From assembly GCA_947503005.1 (NCBI GenBank), contig CANNCA010000002.1:124001-188000 (forward strand): a stretch of DNA of 64,000 bases, read 5' to 3'. A program made the position numbers and the translations under genes. This document shows positions 15,691-24,171 of the stretch, piece after piece. Numbering within the stretch: position 1 is the first letter of the stretch; the number at the start of each line of letters is the position of its first letter. The stretch is from an uncultured Flavobacteriaceae bacterium. GTDB lineage: Bacteria > Bacteroidota > Bacteroidia > Flavobacteriales > Flavobacteriaceae. The notes beneath the pieces are model-generated. The model did not search any database and was not told the origin of the DNA. It worked only from the letters and a program-made list of their open reading frames with translations.

Positions 15691-15781
15691 AAATATATTT
15701 AGTTTTTATTCCCACGGAAATGGGACTTTATTTGTAACAGCTTGAAAGTTACGTAATATTTAAAGGCATTTCAAGTGGTGT

Positions 15782-16276
15782 TCAAAATGATTTTAACAGT
15801 TCCATAGGATTGCGAATACCTCGTTTTAAGTTTTCACAAATCAAGATGGACTTGTCAATTCTGGTTTGGGAGTTCTTATACCTTGAGATGGCATAGATCA
15901 AACCGCGTTGTTTTCCAGGCGTTAAGGTTTCGAAAATTTGATACGCATCATAATCACTTAGTAATACTGCATCGAACTCTTCTGGCATGTCCACTCCGTA
16001 TTTGGAATCATCTTCAAAAAATTGCAACTGAAAATAGTCGTTGGGAAAAATGCCTAATTCTTTTTGATAACGCTTTCCGAACATCATATAGTAGTTTCCG
16101 TTTCTTTTTTGAAGCGCCCCGTGAAATTCCATTTCTTTTCCTTCAAAAGAAGCTTTTGCCTTTACCCTTTTGATACCCTTATCAAGAAAGGGTTGAATTA
16201 TTTCCATAGGAAGTAAAAGGGAGTAATAGCTTCCGGTAATCGTAATTTCGAAGGGTTTGGATTTGATAAGTTTCAA
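15782..16276 (-). CDS. YdeI/OmpD-associated family protein (DUF1905-type N-terminus)
   Basis: The 164-residue protein starts at a TTG codon only 3 bases after the stop of the hydrolase-OsmC gene, so the two are co-transcribed and perhaps translationally coupled. The first 95 residues form a DUF1905-like beta domain (LLPMEIIQPFLDKGIKRVKA, GNYYMMFGKRYQKELGI, DYFQLQFFEDDS), and the C-terminal part has the YdeI helix pattern (EFDAVLLSDYDAYQIFETLTPGKQRGLIYAISRYK in parts, then RIDKSILICENL). The biochemical role is unknown; in enterobacteria YdeI relatives have been linked to stress and peptide resistance. A second, different YdeI-family gene lies at 29359. Confidence 0.8.
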   Translation of the reverse strand: MKLIKSKPFEITITGSYYSLLLPMEIIQPFLDKGIKRVKAKASFEGKEMEFHGALQKRNGNYYMMFGKRYQKELGIFPNDYFQLQFFEDDSKYGVDMPEEFDAVLLSDYDAYQIFETLTPGKQRGLIYAISRYKNSQTRIDKSILICENLKRGIRNPMELLKSF

Positions 16277-16279
16277 GTT

Positions 16280-17491
16280 TTAAACCAATTTAGTAATAAC
16301 CTGGGTTTCGCTATGCAACGTTTTATGAACAGGACACTTATCCGCTATTTGTAAGATTCGTGCTGTCTGTTTTTCGTCTAAATCGCCCGTGAGTTTTATT
16401 TCCCTGTGAAAGGTATCGATTTTTGCACTATCCAATTCGCAGTCTTCACAATCTTCGGCATGAGACTTTCCATAAGAGGTATGCACTTCGATATTCTCTA
16501 ACGACCATCCTTTTCTTTTGACATACATTTGCACGGTCATTGCAGTACAAGCGGACAAGCCAGCGGAGACATATTCGTATGGGGAAGGACCAAAATCATT
16601 ACCACCAAAAGAGGTAGGTTCATCTGCAATCATATAGTGGTTACCCACCTTCATTGCTGTGGTAAAGGCATCCTCACTATCTAGACTAGCTACCACTTGG
16701 TGTTGTGATTTAAGGTTTGACTCCTCTGGTATATCTACGTAGCGTTGTGCCCAGCCCGCAATAACTTCACCTGCGTAAACCGAATCTTTCTTGTTCATCA
16801 ACAAATGATCAGCTCCATCCAAGGAAACAAAACTTTTTGGATGACGTGCAGAAAGATAGATTTCTTCCGCATTTTTAATACCTACGGTGCCGTCTTGAGG
16901 AGAATGCATCACCAACATAGCTTTACGTAGGTTTTTTGCGGTTTCTGGGAGGGATTTGGTTTCCAGATCATCCAAGAACTGTTTTTTGATGGTAAAATCG
17001 CGCCCACTTAAATTCACTACCGCCTTTCCTGATGTTTTGATTTCTTCGATTCCACTTTTAAGCAATTGTTTTACATGATTGGGGTTGGAAGGAGCTCCGA
17101 TGGTCGCAACCGCCTTGACGGAGTTGATTTCCGCGGCTGCAAATATAACCGCTGAACCTCCCAAAGAATGCCCAACTAATAGGGTAGGGGCTTGGAAATT
17201 ATCCTTTAAATAATCTGACGCTGCGACTAGGTCTTCCACATTTCCTGAAAAATTGGTATCTGCAAAATCACCTTCGCTTTCACCAAGTCCCGTAAAATCA
17301 AAACGGAGAACTCCAAAACCTTTTGAGGTTAGTGCTTTTCCAATATTCTTTACTGCGGATAAATTTTTGTTACAGGTAAAACAGTGCGCGAAAATAGCGT
17401 AGTTGTGAGGATGTCGGTCCACAGGTAATTCTAACCGACCTACTAAGGTTTGGCCCTCTTTATTTTGGAAAGTTACTTTTTGCAAGTTCAT
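16280..17491 (-). CDS. Alpha/beta hydrolase-OsmC fusion protein
   Basis: The 403-residue protein joins two domains. Residues about 1-250 are an alpha/beta hydrolase with the oxyanion region IFAHCFTCNKNLSA, the nucleophile elbow LVGHSLGGSAV (Ser near 110), an acid in MLVMHSPQDGTVG and the catalytic His in DGADHLLMNK. Residues about 265-400 are an OsmC/Ohr-like domain with GLSACTAMTVQMY and ADKCPVHKTLHSET carrying the paired redox cysteines that reduce organic hydroperoxides. The fusion is a known architecture and may couple ester hydrolysis with peroxide reduction. It is followed by a YdeI gene in the same operon. Confidence 0.93.
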   Translation of the reverse strand: MNLQKVTFQNKEGQTLVGRLELPVDRHPHNYAIFAHCFTCNKNLSAVKNIGKALTSKGFGVLRFDFTGLGESEGDFADTNFSGNVEDLVAASDYLKDNFQAPTLLVGHSLGGSAVIFAAAEINSVKAVATIGAPSNPNHVKQLLKSGIEEIKTSGKAVVNLSGRDFTIKKQFLDDLETKSLPETAKNLRKAMLVMHSPQDGTVGIKNAEEIYLSARHPKSFVSLDGADHLLMNKKDSVYAGEVIAGWAQRYVDIPEESNLKSQHQVVASLDSEDAFTTAMKVGNHYMIADEPTSFGGNDFGPSPYEYVSAGLSACTAMTVQMYVKRKGWSLENIEVHTSYGKSHAEDCEDCELDSAKIDTFHREIKLTGDLDEKQTARILQIADKCPVHKTLHSETQVITKLV

Positions 17492-17554
17492 TTTAGTTTG
17501 TATTAGTTAAGGAAAACCAGTTGAAAATCGTGCAATCTGCAACTCTTCACTGAT

Positions 17555-18256
17555 TTACTCTTTTGTCTTCTTTCGTAAGTCGGGATTAAAGAACACTCCT
17601 ATCTGCAAACGGTCGAAATTTGCTGTCGGAAAATGATTTTTTAAAAAACCAATTTGAACACTGGTGTTTTTGAAGACGTTGGCCCCAATTGCTCCGTACA
17701 ATCTGTTTTGTCCATATACATTGTCCTGTAAATTCAAGAAAATCTCATCGTAAAAATTCAAGAAGAATACATCACTTAAGGGGTAGGTTACTTGAATTCG
17801 ATATCTTGCCCGGTGTTGAGTACTTTTTCTAAAAAAAGGACTGTTTGGGTTTTCTACTTCGATAAAACGCTGTTCCAGACGATAGCGATGTTCGAACAGG
17901 AATCGGCCAACTTTATTTTTTAGAATAAACTGCTCAAAAATTCGATGTTCCGAAATATTGTTGATTTGATTTTCGTTACCTTCAAAGCTCGGATCGGTCG
18001 ATATATAAGCGTAGCCACCTGTGACAATGGCATCAGGATTGATGTGATAGTTCAGTCCGGTTCGCAATAATAATTGATTAAAATTTTTACCATTTTCATA
18101 ATACCGTAGCTGCGCCTCGGTATGTATGCTCAGCTTCTCGGAAACTTTGTTTGTGCCAAAATACATATGCCATGAGCCTAGTTTGTTATCGCCTATTTCT
18201 TGGGCAACGTTGGATAAGGTAAAAAATAGGGCAAGCAGTAAAATAGTTTTCTTCAT
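17555..18256 (-). CDS. DUF2490 outer-membrane protein
   Basis: I chose the start at 18256 because MKKTILLLALFFTLSNVAQ is then a clean signal peptide; ATG at 18277 and GTG at 18289 are alternatives, the latter overlapping an inverted repeat. The mature part (about 215 residues) is a beta-rich DUF2490 domain: LGSWHMYFGTNKVSEKLSIHTEAQLRYYE, then TGLNYHINPDAIVTGGYAYI, EHRIFEQFILKNKVGRFLFEHRYRLEQRF and, at the end, NASVQIGFLKNHF-like strands. The alternating pattern and aromatic girdle suggest a small outer-membrane barrel. Its function is unknown. (Quoted strings are partial segments.). Confidence 0.82.
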   Translation of the reverse strand: MKKTILLLALFFTLSNVAQEIGDNKLGSWHMYFGTNKVSEKLSIHTEAQLRYYENGKNFNQLLLRTGLNYHINPDAIVTGGYAYISTDPSFEGNENQINNISEHRIFEQFILKNKVGRFLFEHRYRLEQRFIEVENPNSPFFRKSTQHRARYRIQVTYPLSDVFFLNFYDEIFLNLQDNVYGQNRLYGAIGANVFKNTSVQIGFLKNHFPTANFDRLQIGVFFNPDLRKKTKE

Positions 18257-18284
18257 AAATGAATTGTTTTTTTTCATACAGACC

Positions 18285-18343
18285 GTCACTTAAAGCGCAA
18301 GCTAAACCGACTTCGCCAACTTTTAGACTCTGCTCTAAGTGAC
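18285..18343. repeat. Imperfect nested inverted repeat upstream of the DUF2490 gene
   Basis: GTCACTTA (18285-18292) pairs with TAAGTGAC (18336-18343); inside, AGC/GCT and CTAAA/TTTAG can also pair, giving a long interrupted hairpin of about 59 bases between the BNR gene's stop and the DUF2490 start. No T tract follows on the minus strand, so it is not a typical terminator. It may be an mRNA processing or stability element. Confidence 0.5.
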
Positions 18344-18385
18344 AGTCAGGTAAATTCCATCTTCCAGCACCAGGTTTTCCTTTCC

Positions 18386-21300
18386 CTATTCCAAGTTAAA
18401 CGTTTTTGTCTCCTTGAAAGGCGAAACATTCAAATCTTGTATCGATTTGCGGTACGCTTTCCATTTATCATTGAAAAATGAATTGGTTTTCTCCAGGGCT
18501 TTTTTCAAATCATTTTCGGCATATTTCATCAATTTTCTCTCGGTTTCCGTGATTCCGGTCTGGCGACTACGGGTATAACGAGATGCCGTACCTATGCGTT
18601 GCATCACGGTAATTTCAGGATTACGAGTAATACCTTGTCGCTTGTCTTCTTTGCCGATATACAATGCAATTACCGAGTCAATTTCTTTTATAATACCCTT
18701 AGAGGCTTTGATTTCCTCCTTGTATTTTTCCTCATCGAGTTCTTTCAACTCTTTTGAATATTTGTTAGCGACATCTTTACTTTCTACTAATTGCTTGACC
18801 GCATCCGCTGAGGTTTGTGTCATTGAAGAAATTATATTGGTAGTTACGAAAATTTCGTTGATGGCGTTGGTGTCTACATCAATCCGTGGGTCTGATTTAA
18901 CTTCAATCATTTGCTCATCGGTCACATTACCAAAGCTCATTTTGACTTTGTAGATGCCTGGTTTAACGGAATGACCATTAGGTTCATTTTTTCTTTTACT
19001 AATTTTTCTAGAAGGCCTATCTGGACCTTTAACATTCATCGGCCAGTAAATTCTATGGAAACCAGCTTTTTTAGGAGTTTTATATTTTAAGGTGCGAATC
19101 ACTTTATCCCCATCTAAAAATTCAAATTGAACAGAATCTTTTTTTTGCACTCCGGTTAGTTTCTTTTTTTCCTCTGAACTTTCTTGTGCTGAACTCGTTT
19201 CAGCATCTTTCTCCTCTTCCTTCGAAGCTTTAGCCGAGGGAGATTTCCCCTCCTTCAAATAATAGGTTATCATCGCTCCTTCTTTTCGATTCTCGGCATT
19301 GTACATCGCATCAGCCCCAAACCTACTTCCTGTGGGTTGTTGATATGCTGCCTGATACGCTGTCGGAGGTTCAAATAATTTTGCCTCTTTATTCAAAATC
19401 GTTTTATCCGATGCCAAGGCCCGAAGCGGACGAATATCATCCAAGACCCAAACAGCACGTCCAAAAGTACCGATCACTAAGTCGTGTTCGCGTGGTTGAA
19501 TGACCAAATCTTTGGTGGATACGGTTGGAAAACCTTCCGTCCACTTTTGCCAGTTTGCAGCGCCATCGAAAGAAATATATAGTCCGTCATCCGTACCTAA
19601 AAACAAAAGATTCGGATTTTCGATATCCTCGATAATCGATAATGTATAACTCTGAACATCGTTTGAATCTACAATGCGTTCCCATGTTTTTCCATAATTT
19701 CGTGTACGATAGGCGTAAGGCGTGTAGTTGAACCTTCTGTAGTCATTGGCAATTAACAAAGCTTCTCCTTTATTTTTGTTCGATGCCTTTATTTGTGGAA
19801 TCCAGCTTCCTTGTGGGAGCCCTTTGATGTTTTGGGTCACCTCGACCCAGGTTTCGCCTCCATTTAGAGTATAGTGAACCCGCCCATCGTCAGAACCTGT
19901 CCATAGCATATCCTTTTCTAATGATGAAGGTTCAATAACTAAAAGCGTCGTATGGTTTTCAGCTCCGGTTGCATCCATGGATAGTCCGCCACTTTCACTT
20001 TGCTTTTGTTTTTCAGGATCGTTAGTGGTCAAATCAGGGGAAATTATTTGCCATGTCAACCCCTTGTCGGTACTCTTATGTACAAACTGGCTGCCGAAAT
20101 AGACCGTATTATTATCGAACGGATCTTGAGCGATAGCGGCATTCCAGTTAAACCGTAATTTGGTTTCTGCGTCCGGTGGGGTAGGACGTACGATATAATT
20201 ATTGCCTGTTACATGGTCATAGCGTTGTACAAAACCTTGCTGACTCATGGTATAACCATATCGGGAGTCGTCTGGATCAGGAACAACATCAAAACCATCT
20301 CCAAAACTGATTTCTTGCCAGTAGCTGTTACGAATACCTTGGTCTTTCCAAACATAGGCCGGCCCGCGCCAGGAGCCGTTGTCCTGTAGGCCACCGTACA
20401 CATTATACGGGAATTCATTGTCGGTGTTGATATGATAGAATTGCGCAACAGGAATGTTACCCACAAACCGCCAAGACTTGCCACTGTCTTTGGTGATGTT
20501 CATTCCGCCGTCATTACCATCCATCATAAACTGTCCGTTGTTGGGATGAATCCACCAGGCGTGATGGTCAGGGTGTACGCCATTATCCACCCGATAGGCG
20601 GGCATGAGTTCCTTAAAATTCTTACCACCATCTTCGGAAACGTTTACATAAGTGAAAACCGAATAAACCCGATTTTCATTTTGCGGGTCAACATAGATTT
20701 CCGAGTAGTAAAAAGGACGATTCCCTATATCTGATTTGTCATTGATTTTCTTCCATTTGAACCCTCCGTCTTCAGATTTGTACAGTGCGTTCTTTTTAGC
20801 TTCAACAAGTGCGTAGACAATATTCGGTTTTCCAGCGGCAATAGCGATTCCAATTCTACCGAGGTCTCCTTTGGGCAGGCCGTCTTCTTCGGATAATTGC
20901 TTCCAATTCTTTCCGCCGTCATGCGTCATATATAGTCCGCTACCTTTTCCTCCGGATTTGAAAAACCAAGGATCACGTTTATGTTCCCACATCGCAACTA
21001 GCAGTTTATTCGGGTTGGTAGGGTCCATGACCATATCGGCAACTCCTGTTTTGTTGTTGACAAATAGGATTTTTGTCCAAGTTTCGCCGCCATCGGTAGT
21101 TTTAAATACGCCTCGTTCAGGGTGTTCGCCCCAAGGGGAACCGATAGCACCTATGTACACTGTATTTGGGTCAGATGGGTCGATTTTTATTCTATGGATG
21201 TGACGGGTTTTTTCAAGGCCCATGGATTTCCAGCTTTTACCACCGTCCAACGATTTGTAAACGCCGAAACCACCATTCAAACTGTTTCTCGGATTTCCTT

Positions 21301-21619
21301 CACCAGTACCTACCCAAATTACAGAGGGGTTCGATTGTTGAATCGCCACTGCACCAACGGATGCTGTCAATTCCTTGTCGAAAAGAGGTTCCCATTTGAT
21401 ACCTCCAGAAGTAGATTTCCAGAGTCCGCCAGAAGCGGTACCCACATACATCACATCGGGATTATCATGAACCGCGTCAATGGCCGTAACCCGACCGCTC
21501 ATACCGCCAGGACCTATATTTCTGGGTTTTAGGTCTTGAACCAAATCCATTTTAAATTCTTGTGCTGCTAGGGATAACGATACGAAAAGCATCGCAAAGG
21601 AAAGTAATTGTTTCATCAA
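18386..21619 (-). CDS. Large secreted BNR/VPS10-like beta-propeller protein
   Basis: The 1077-residue protein has a signal peptide (MMKQLLSFAMLFVSLSLAAQ) and then a long series of BNR/Asp-box repeats of the type S-x-D-G-G-x-T-W: GGLWKSTSGGIKW, VYKSLDGGKSW, VFKTTDGGETW, LYMTHDGGKNW, LYKSEDGGFKW and others to about residue 720, as in sortilin-like ten-bladed propellers and the VPS10 family. After a low-complexity Lys/Glu/Ser stretch (about 795-830) comes a C-terminal part with a beta domain (about 835-930) and a helical region. Databases often label such proteins as glycosyl hydrolases, but no catalytic residues can be assigned. It is exported; substrate unknown. Confidence 0.88.
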   Translation of the reverse strand: MMKQLLSFAMLFVSLSLAAQEFKMDLVQDLKPRNIGPGGMSGRVTAIDAVHDNPDVMYVGTASGGLWKSTSGGIKWEPLFDKELTASVGAVAIQQSNPSVIWVGTGEGNPRNSLNGGFGVYKSLDGGKSWKSMGLEKTRHIHRIKIDPSDPNTVYIGAIGSPWGEHPERGVFKTTDGGETWTKILFVNNKTGVADMVMDPTNPNKLLVAMWEHKRDPWFFKSGGKGSGLYMTHDGGKNWKQLSEEDGLPKGDLGRIGIAIAAGKPNIVYALVEAKKNALYKSEDGGFKWKKINDKSDIGNRPFYYSEIYVDPQNENRVYSVFTYVNVSEDGGKNFKELMPAYRVDNGVHPDHHAWWIHPNNGQFMMDGNDGGMNITKDSGKSWRFVGNIPVAQFYHINTDNEFPYNVYGGLQDNGSWRGPAYVWKDQGIRNSYWQEISFGDGFDVVPDPDDSRYGYTMSQQGFVQRYDHVTGNNYIVRPTPPDAETKLRFNWNAAIAQDPFDNNTVYFGSQFVHKSTDKGLTWQIISPDLTTNDPEKQKQSESGGLSMDATGAENHTTLLVIEPSSLEKDMLWTGSDDGRVHYTLNGGETWVEVTQNIKGLPQGSWIPQIKASNKNKGEALLIANDYRRFNYTPYAYRTRNYGKTWERIVDSNDVQSYTLSIIEDIENPNLLFLGTDDGLYISFDGAANWQKWTEGFPTVSTKDLVIQPREHDLVIGTFGRAVWVLDDIRPLRALASDKTILNKEAKLFEPPTAYQAAYQQPTGSRFGADAMYNAENRKEGAMITYYLKEGKSPSAKASKEEEKDAETSSAQESSEEKKKLTGVQKKDSVQFEFLDGDKVIRTLKYKTPKKAGFHRIYWPMNVKGPDRPSRKISKRKNEPNGHSVKPGIYKVKMSFGNVTDEQMIEVKSDPRIDVDTNAINEIFVTTNIISSMTQTSADAVKQLVESKDVANKYSKELKELDEEKYKEEIKASKGIIKEIDSVIALYIGKEDKRQGITRNPEITVMQRIGTASRYTRSRQTGITETERKLMKYAENDLKKALEKTNSFFNDKWKAYRKSIQDLNVSPFKETKTFNLE

Positions 21620-21779
21620 TTTTAGAGTGGTTTTATTAGTCGTCTAAATATAGGGAAATCTTTAAGTAGAATTCTTAAAGCAGTGTTAATGAGGTTATGT
21701 TAAACGCAAAATCCTACCCTACTTCATGTAACAATTCCTTCAAATTCAAGTCTCATAGCTAATCAATCAAACAGCCATC

Positions 21780-22316
21780 TTGAAACTTACACTTAATTTT
21801 CGTCTATTATTTACCCTTTTGGTAACCCTTCTGGTTTGGGGCCATATCATTTGGGACCATTTACACGGGGGTATTCCAACCCATTATCTATTACATGACG
21901 ATAACTTGCCAGGAATTCCAAATTGGTTGGGCGGTATACTGCTTCCATTTTTTACTTGGTTTTTGCTTTATCGAATTCATAAAAGAATAAATGAGCCTAA
22001 AATACCGCTTGCTTCAGAGGGTCTGCGAAGTGTTATTATCCGATTTCTTTTGGCAATGATAGTCGCTATAATTATTTCCGTTTTATTCACCTTCGAAATT
22101 GATGCGATTGAATACATTATGTTAACCATATTCGTTGCGGCATTTATTTTTCCATTGTATAAGTCAGAATACCTTCTCGGATGGGTGTTGGGCTCTGCTT
22201 TTACGTTCGGGGCAATTATACCAATAGGTTTTGGTAGTCTATTTGCGGCTATTTTTTTTATCTGTTATAAAGTTCCCAGGGTTGGCATAGCTTATTTCGG
22301 TTCAATAAAGAGATAG
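21780..22316 (+). CDS. Polytopic membrane protein of unknown function
   Basis: The 178-residue frame starts at a TTG codon; no ATG is available upstream. The protein has about five hydrophobic helices (about residues 7-25, 45-62, 84-105, 110-128 and 140-165), with HIIWDHLHGGIPTHYLLHDDNLPGIPNW between the first two, a His/Asp-rich loop that could bind metal. It resembles no family I can name with confidence. It stands alone between two minus-strand genes. Reading frame length, composition and hydrophobicity profile support that it is real. Confidence 0.7.
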   Translation: MKLTLNFRLLFTLLVTLLVWGHIIWDHLHGGIPTHYLLHDDNLPGIPNWLGGILLPFFTWFLLYRIHKRINEPKIPLASEGLRSVIIRFLLAMIVAIIISVLFTFEIDAIEYIMLTIFVAAFIFPLYKSEYLLGWVLGSAFTFGAIIPIGFGSLFAAIFFICYKVPRVGIAYFGSIKR

Positions 22317-22324
22317 AATTTAGT

Positions 22325-22924
22325 TTAGGATTTTGTAAAAATCCCAAACAATTCATTTCCCATTCTAGGGGGAATCGAATTGTAACATCTTTCAAAAGTA
22401 ATTGTTTCGAAGTGCGACCCTAAATAGTTTATATACAAGTTCTTATTTCCTCCAAAAGGTCTTTTTTCTATATCCCTGGTCAATGGAATATCGAACCAAA
22501 CACCAACTAATTTACCTTTAGGTTTAAGAAGTTTTGCCATATGCTTGGCATAGCGATTTCTGTTCTCATCTGTGGGGACAAAGGAACAGAAAAAGGTCTG
22601 CTCTAAAATTAAGTCGTATTGACCTTCGTGTTTGAAAAAGTCTGCGTGCAATAATTGGGACTTTGGAAAATCGAGATTGCGTTTTTGAAATTGTTTTAAG
22701 GGAATATCCGAAATGTCCATCACACATACATTTCTAAATCCTTGTTGCCAAAGGTATTCTGCTTCGTATGCATTGCCTGCCCCCGGAATTAAGATGGAAA
22801 TGTTTTTATCTTTAAGTTGTTCAATATATTCCTTCAATGGAGTGGAAGGATAGCCTATATCCCAACCCATATTTTCTTTCAAATAGTGTTGCGACCAATA
22901 TTCTTGCTCTTTATTCTTTTTCAT
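22325..22924 (-). CDS. TPMT-family SAM-dependent methyltransferase
   Basis: The 199-residue protein has the opening YWSQHYLKENMGWDIGYPSTPLKEYI, typical of thiopurine methyltransferase-like proteins (W-x-x-x-x-x-x-x-x-W-D-x-G). The SAM-binding motif is ILIPGAGNAYEAEYLW (about 41-56), followed by VCVMDISDIPL, LHADFFKHEGQYDLILEQTFFCS and GVWFDIPL. Typical substrates in bacteria are thiols, selenium or tellurium compounds, or halides. The start overlaps the end of the first amidohydrolase gene by 14 bases, so it is the last gene of a four-gene operon with the amidohydrolases. Confidence 0.85.
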   Translation of the reverse strand: MKKNKEQEYWSQHYLKENMGWDIGYPSTPLKEYIEQLKDKNISILIPGAGNAYEAEYLWQQGFRNVCVMDISDIPLKQFQKRNLDFPKSQLLHADFFKHEGQYDLILEQTFFCSFVPTDENRNRYAKHMAKLLKPKGKLVGVWFDIPLTRDIEKRPFGGNKNLYINYLGSHFETITFERCYNSIPPRMGNELFGIFTKS

Positions 22925-24167
22925 TGTTGAAAATCACGCCATCTTTCATCACAAATTGTACGTTGCTCATATTGGCAATGTCTACTGCCGGATTACCGGT
23001 TACGGCAATGATATCCGCAAGAAACCCCTTCTTTACTCTTCCTAATTCATTTAAATGAAAAACCCTGGCATTCAAAGAAGTAGCTGACCTAAGGGCGGCT
23101 AAAGGCTGCATACCATAATCAACCATCAATTCAAGCTCACGATAGTTTTCACCATGTGAGAAAACCCCAACATCACCGCCGAAAATGATATCCACCTCCG
23201 ATTCCAAAGCTAATTTAAAAGACCATTTTTTTTCCATGATTCTTTCTGGGTCGGGTTCGCTTCCTTTCTTCCACCCGCGATATTGGGTAATAGCATCTCC
23301 GGCAGCAAGTGTAGGGCAAAATGCTACACCTTTTTCTTTCATCAAATTGAAGATTTCCAAAGTGCCCCCGTCACCATGTTCGATGGTTTCCACACCCCCT
23401 TTAATGGCACGCATCATCCCCTCCGGCGTACTTGCATGTGCTACGACATAACTTCCCGCACTGGTGGCTGTGGCCACCATGGCATCAATTTCTTCCTGCA
23501 GAAAAGTGGGCTGGGAAGGAGCTCCGGGTGTCCAGCGATAATCCGCATAAATTTTTATGAAATCCGCCCCATTGCCCAATTGCCTGCGTACCGTTCTGAT
23601 CACTTCAGGTACACCACTTGCGGGTTCCGCACCCAAAGGTACTTGAACACCATCGTGAAAACCTTTAGGCCCATAGGCTCCGGTCGCCACGATAGCCGGA
23701 CCTGCCACTAACATTCGTGGACCGGGAACTATTCCATCATCTATTGTTTTCTTGAGGTATACATCGGTATAGCCTGCTCCTTCTGCACCTAAATCACGAG
23801 TTGTTGTGATACCGGCCATTAACGAGTTTTTAGCATGAACCGTTCCTCGAATGGCACGCTCAACAGGAGACTCTTTTAGTACTTGGTCATTCCATGAGGT
23901 CTCGTTGTACGGATGTAATAATAAGTGCGAATGCCCTTCGATTAGTCCGGGCATCAAGGTCATGCCTTTTAGGTCGATTGTTCTAGTACTTACTGGTAAT
24001 TCTACTCCACTGGCTTCACCTGCATACGAAATCGTGTTTTCCTCAACGAGAACCACCCAATTATCATGCATATCTTCTCCATCAAAAACACGATCGGGAT
24101 GGAGTAGGGTTTGAGCGAAGAAATTGCTGGTGATAAAAAATAAAATGATAGCTAGTTTTTTTTGCAT
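22911..24167 (-). CDS. Amidohydrolase, exported (array member 3)
   Basis: I chose ATG at 24167 (418 residues), which leaves a 4-base gap to the upstream gene and gives the signal peptide MQKKLAIILFFITSNFFAQ. The enzyme belongs to the metal-dependent amidohydrolase superfamily: LMPGLIEGHSHLLLHPY with the HxH pair near residue 85, then DFIKIYAD with a metal-bridging Lys, VVAHAST, IEHGDGG, and the metal-binding Asp in IIFGGDVGVFSHG. The C-terminal KKGFLADIIAVTGNP is also typical. Relatives act on imidazolone, prolyl dipeptides or similar amides. It is closer to the imidazolonepropionase/prolidase group than the two genes upstream. Confidence 0.9.
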   Translation of the reverse strand: MQKKLAIILFFITSNFFAQTLLHPDRVFDGEDMHDNWVVLVEENTISYAGEASGVELPVSTRTIDLKGMTLMPGLIEGHSHLLLHPYNETSWNDQVLKESPVERAIRGTVHAKNSLMAGITTTRDLGAEGAGYTDVYLKKTIDDGIVPGPRMLVAGPAIVATGAYGPKGFHDGVQVPLGAEPASGVPEVIRTVRRQLGNGADFIKIYADYRWTPGAPSQPTFLQEEIDAMVATATSAGSYVVAHASTPEGMMRAIKGGVETIEHGDGGTLEIFNLMKEKGVAFCPTLAAGDAITQYRGWKKGSEPDPERIMEKKWSFKLALESEVDIIFGGDVGVFSHGENYRELELMVDYGMQPLAALRSATSLNARVFHLNELGRVKKGFLADIIAVTGNPAVDIANMSNVQFVMKDGVIFNNEKE

Positions 24168-24171
24168 AGAT

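Noticed and set aside
15419-15745. Plus-strand Ser/Thr-rich frame opposite sodC
   Set aside because: Composition is the mirror of the Glu/Lys-rich linker of SodC and the metal-site motifs are on the minus strand.
21122-21532. Long plus-strand reading frame (about 136 codons) inside the BNR-protein gene
   Set aside because: It lies antisense to a clearly coding gene with regular Asp-box repeats, has no recognisable domain and begins with an unlikely residue pattern; it is a shadow of the real gene.
23283-23711. Plus-strand frame of 142 codons inside the first amidohydrolase gene
   Set aside because: Antisense to conserved amidohydrolase motifs; no homology or signal features.
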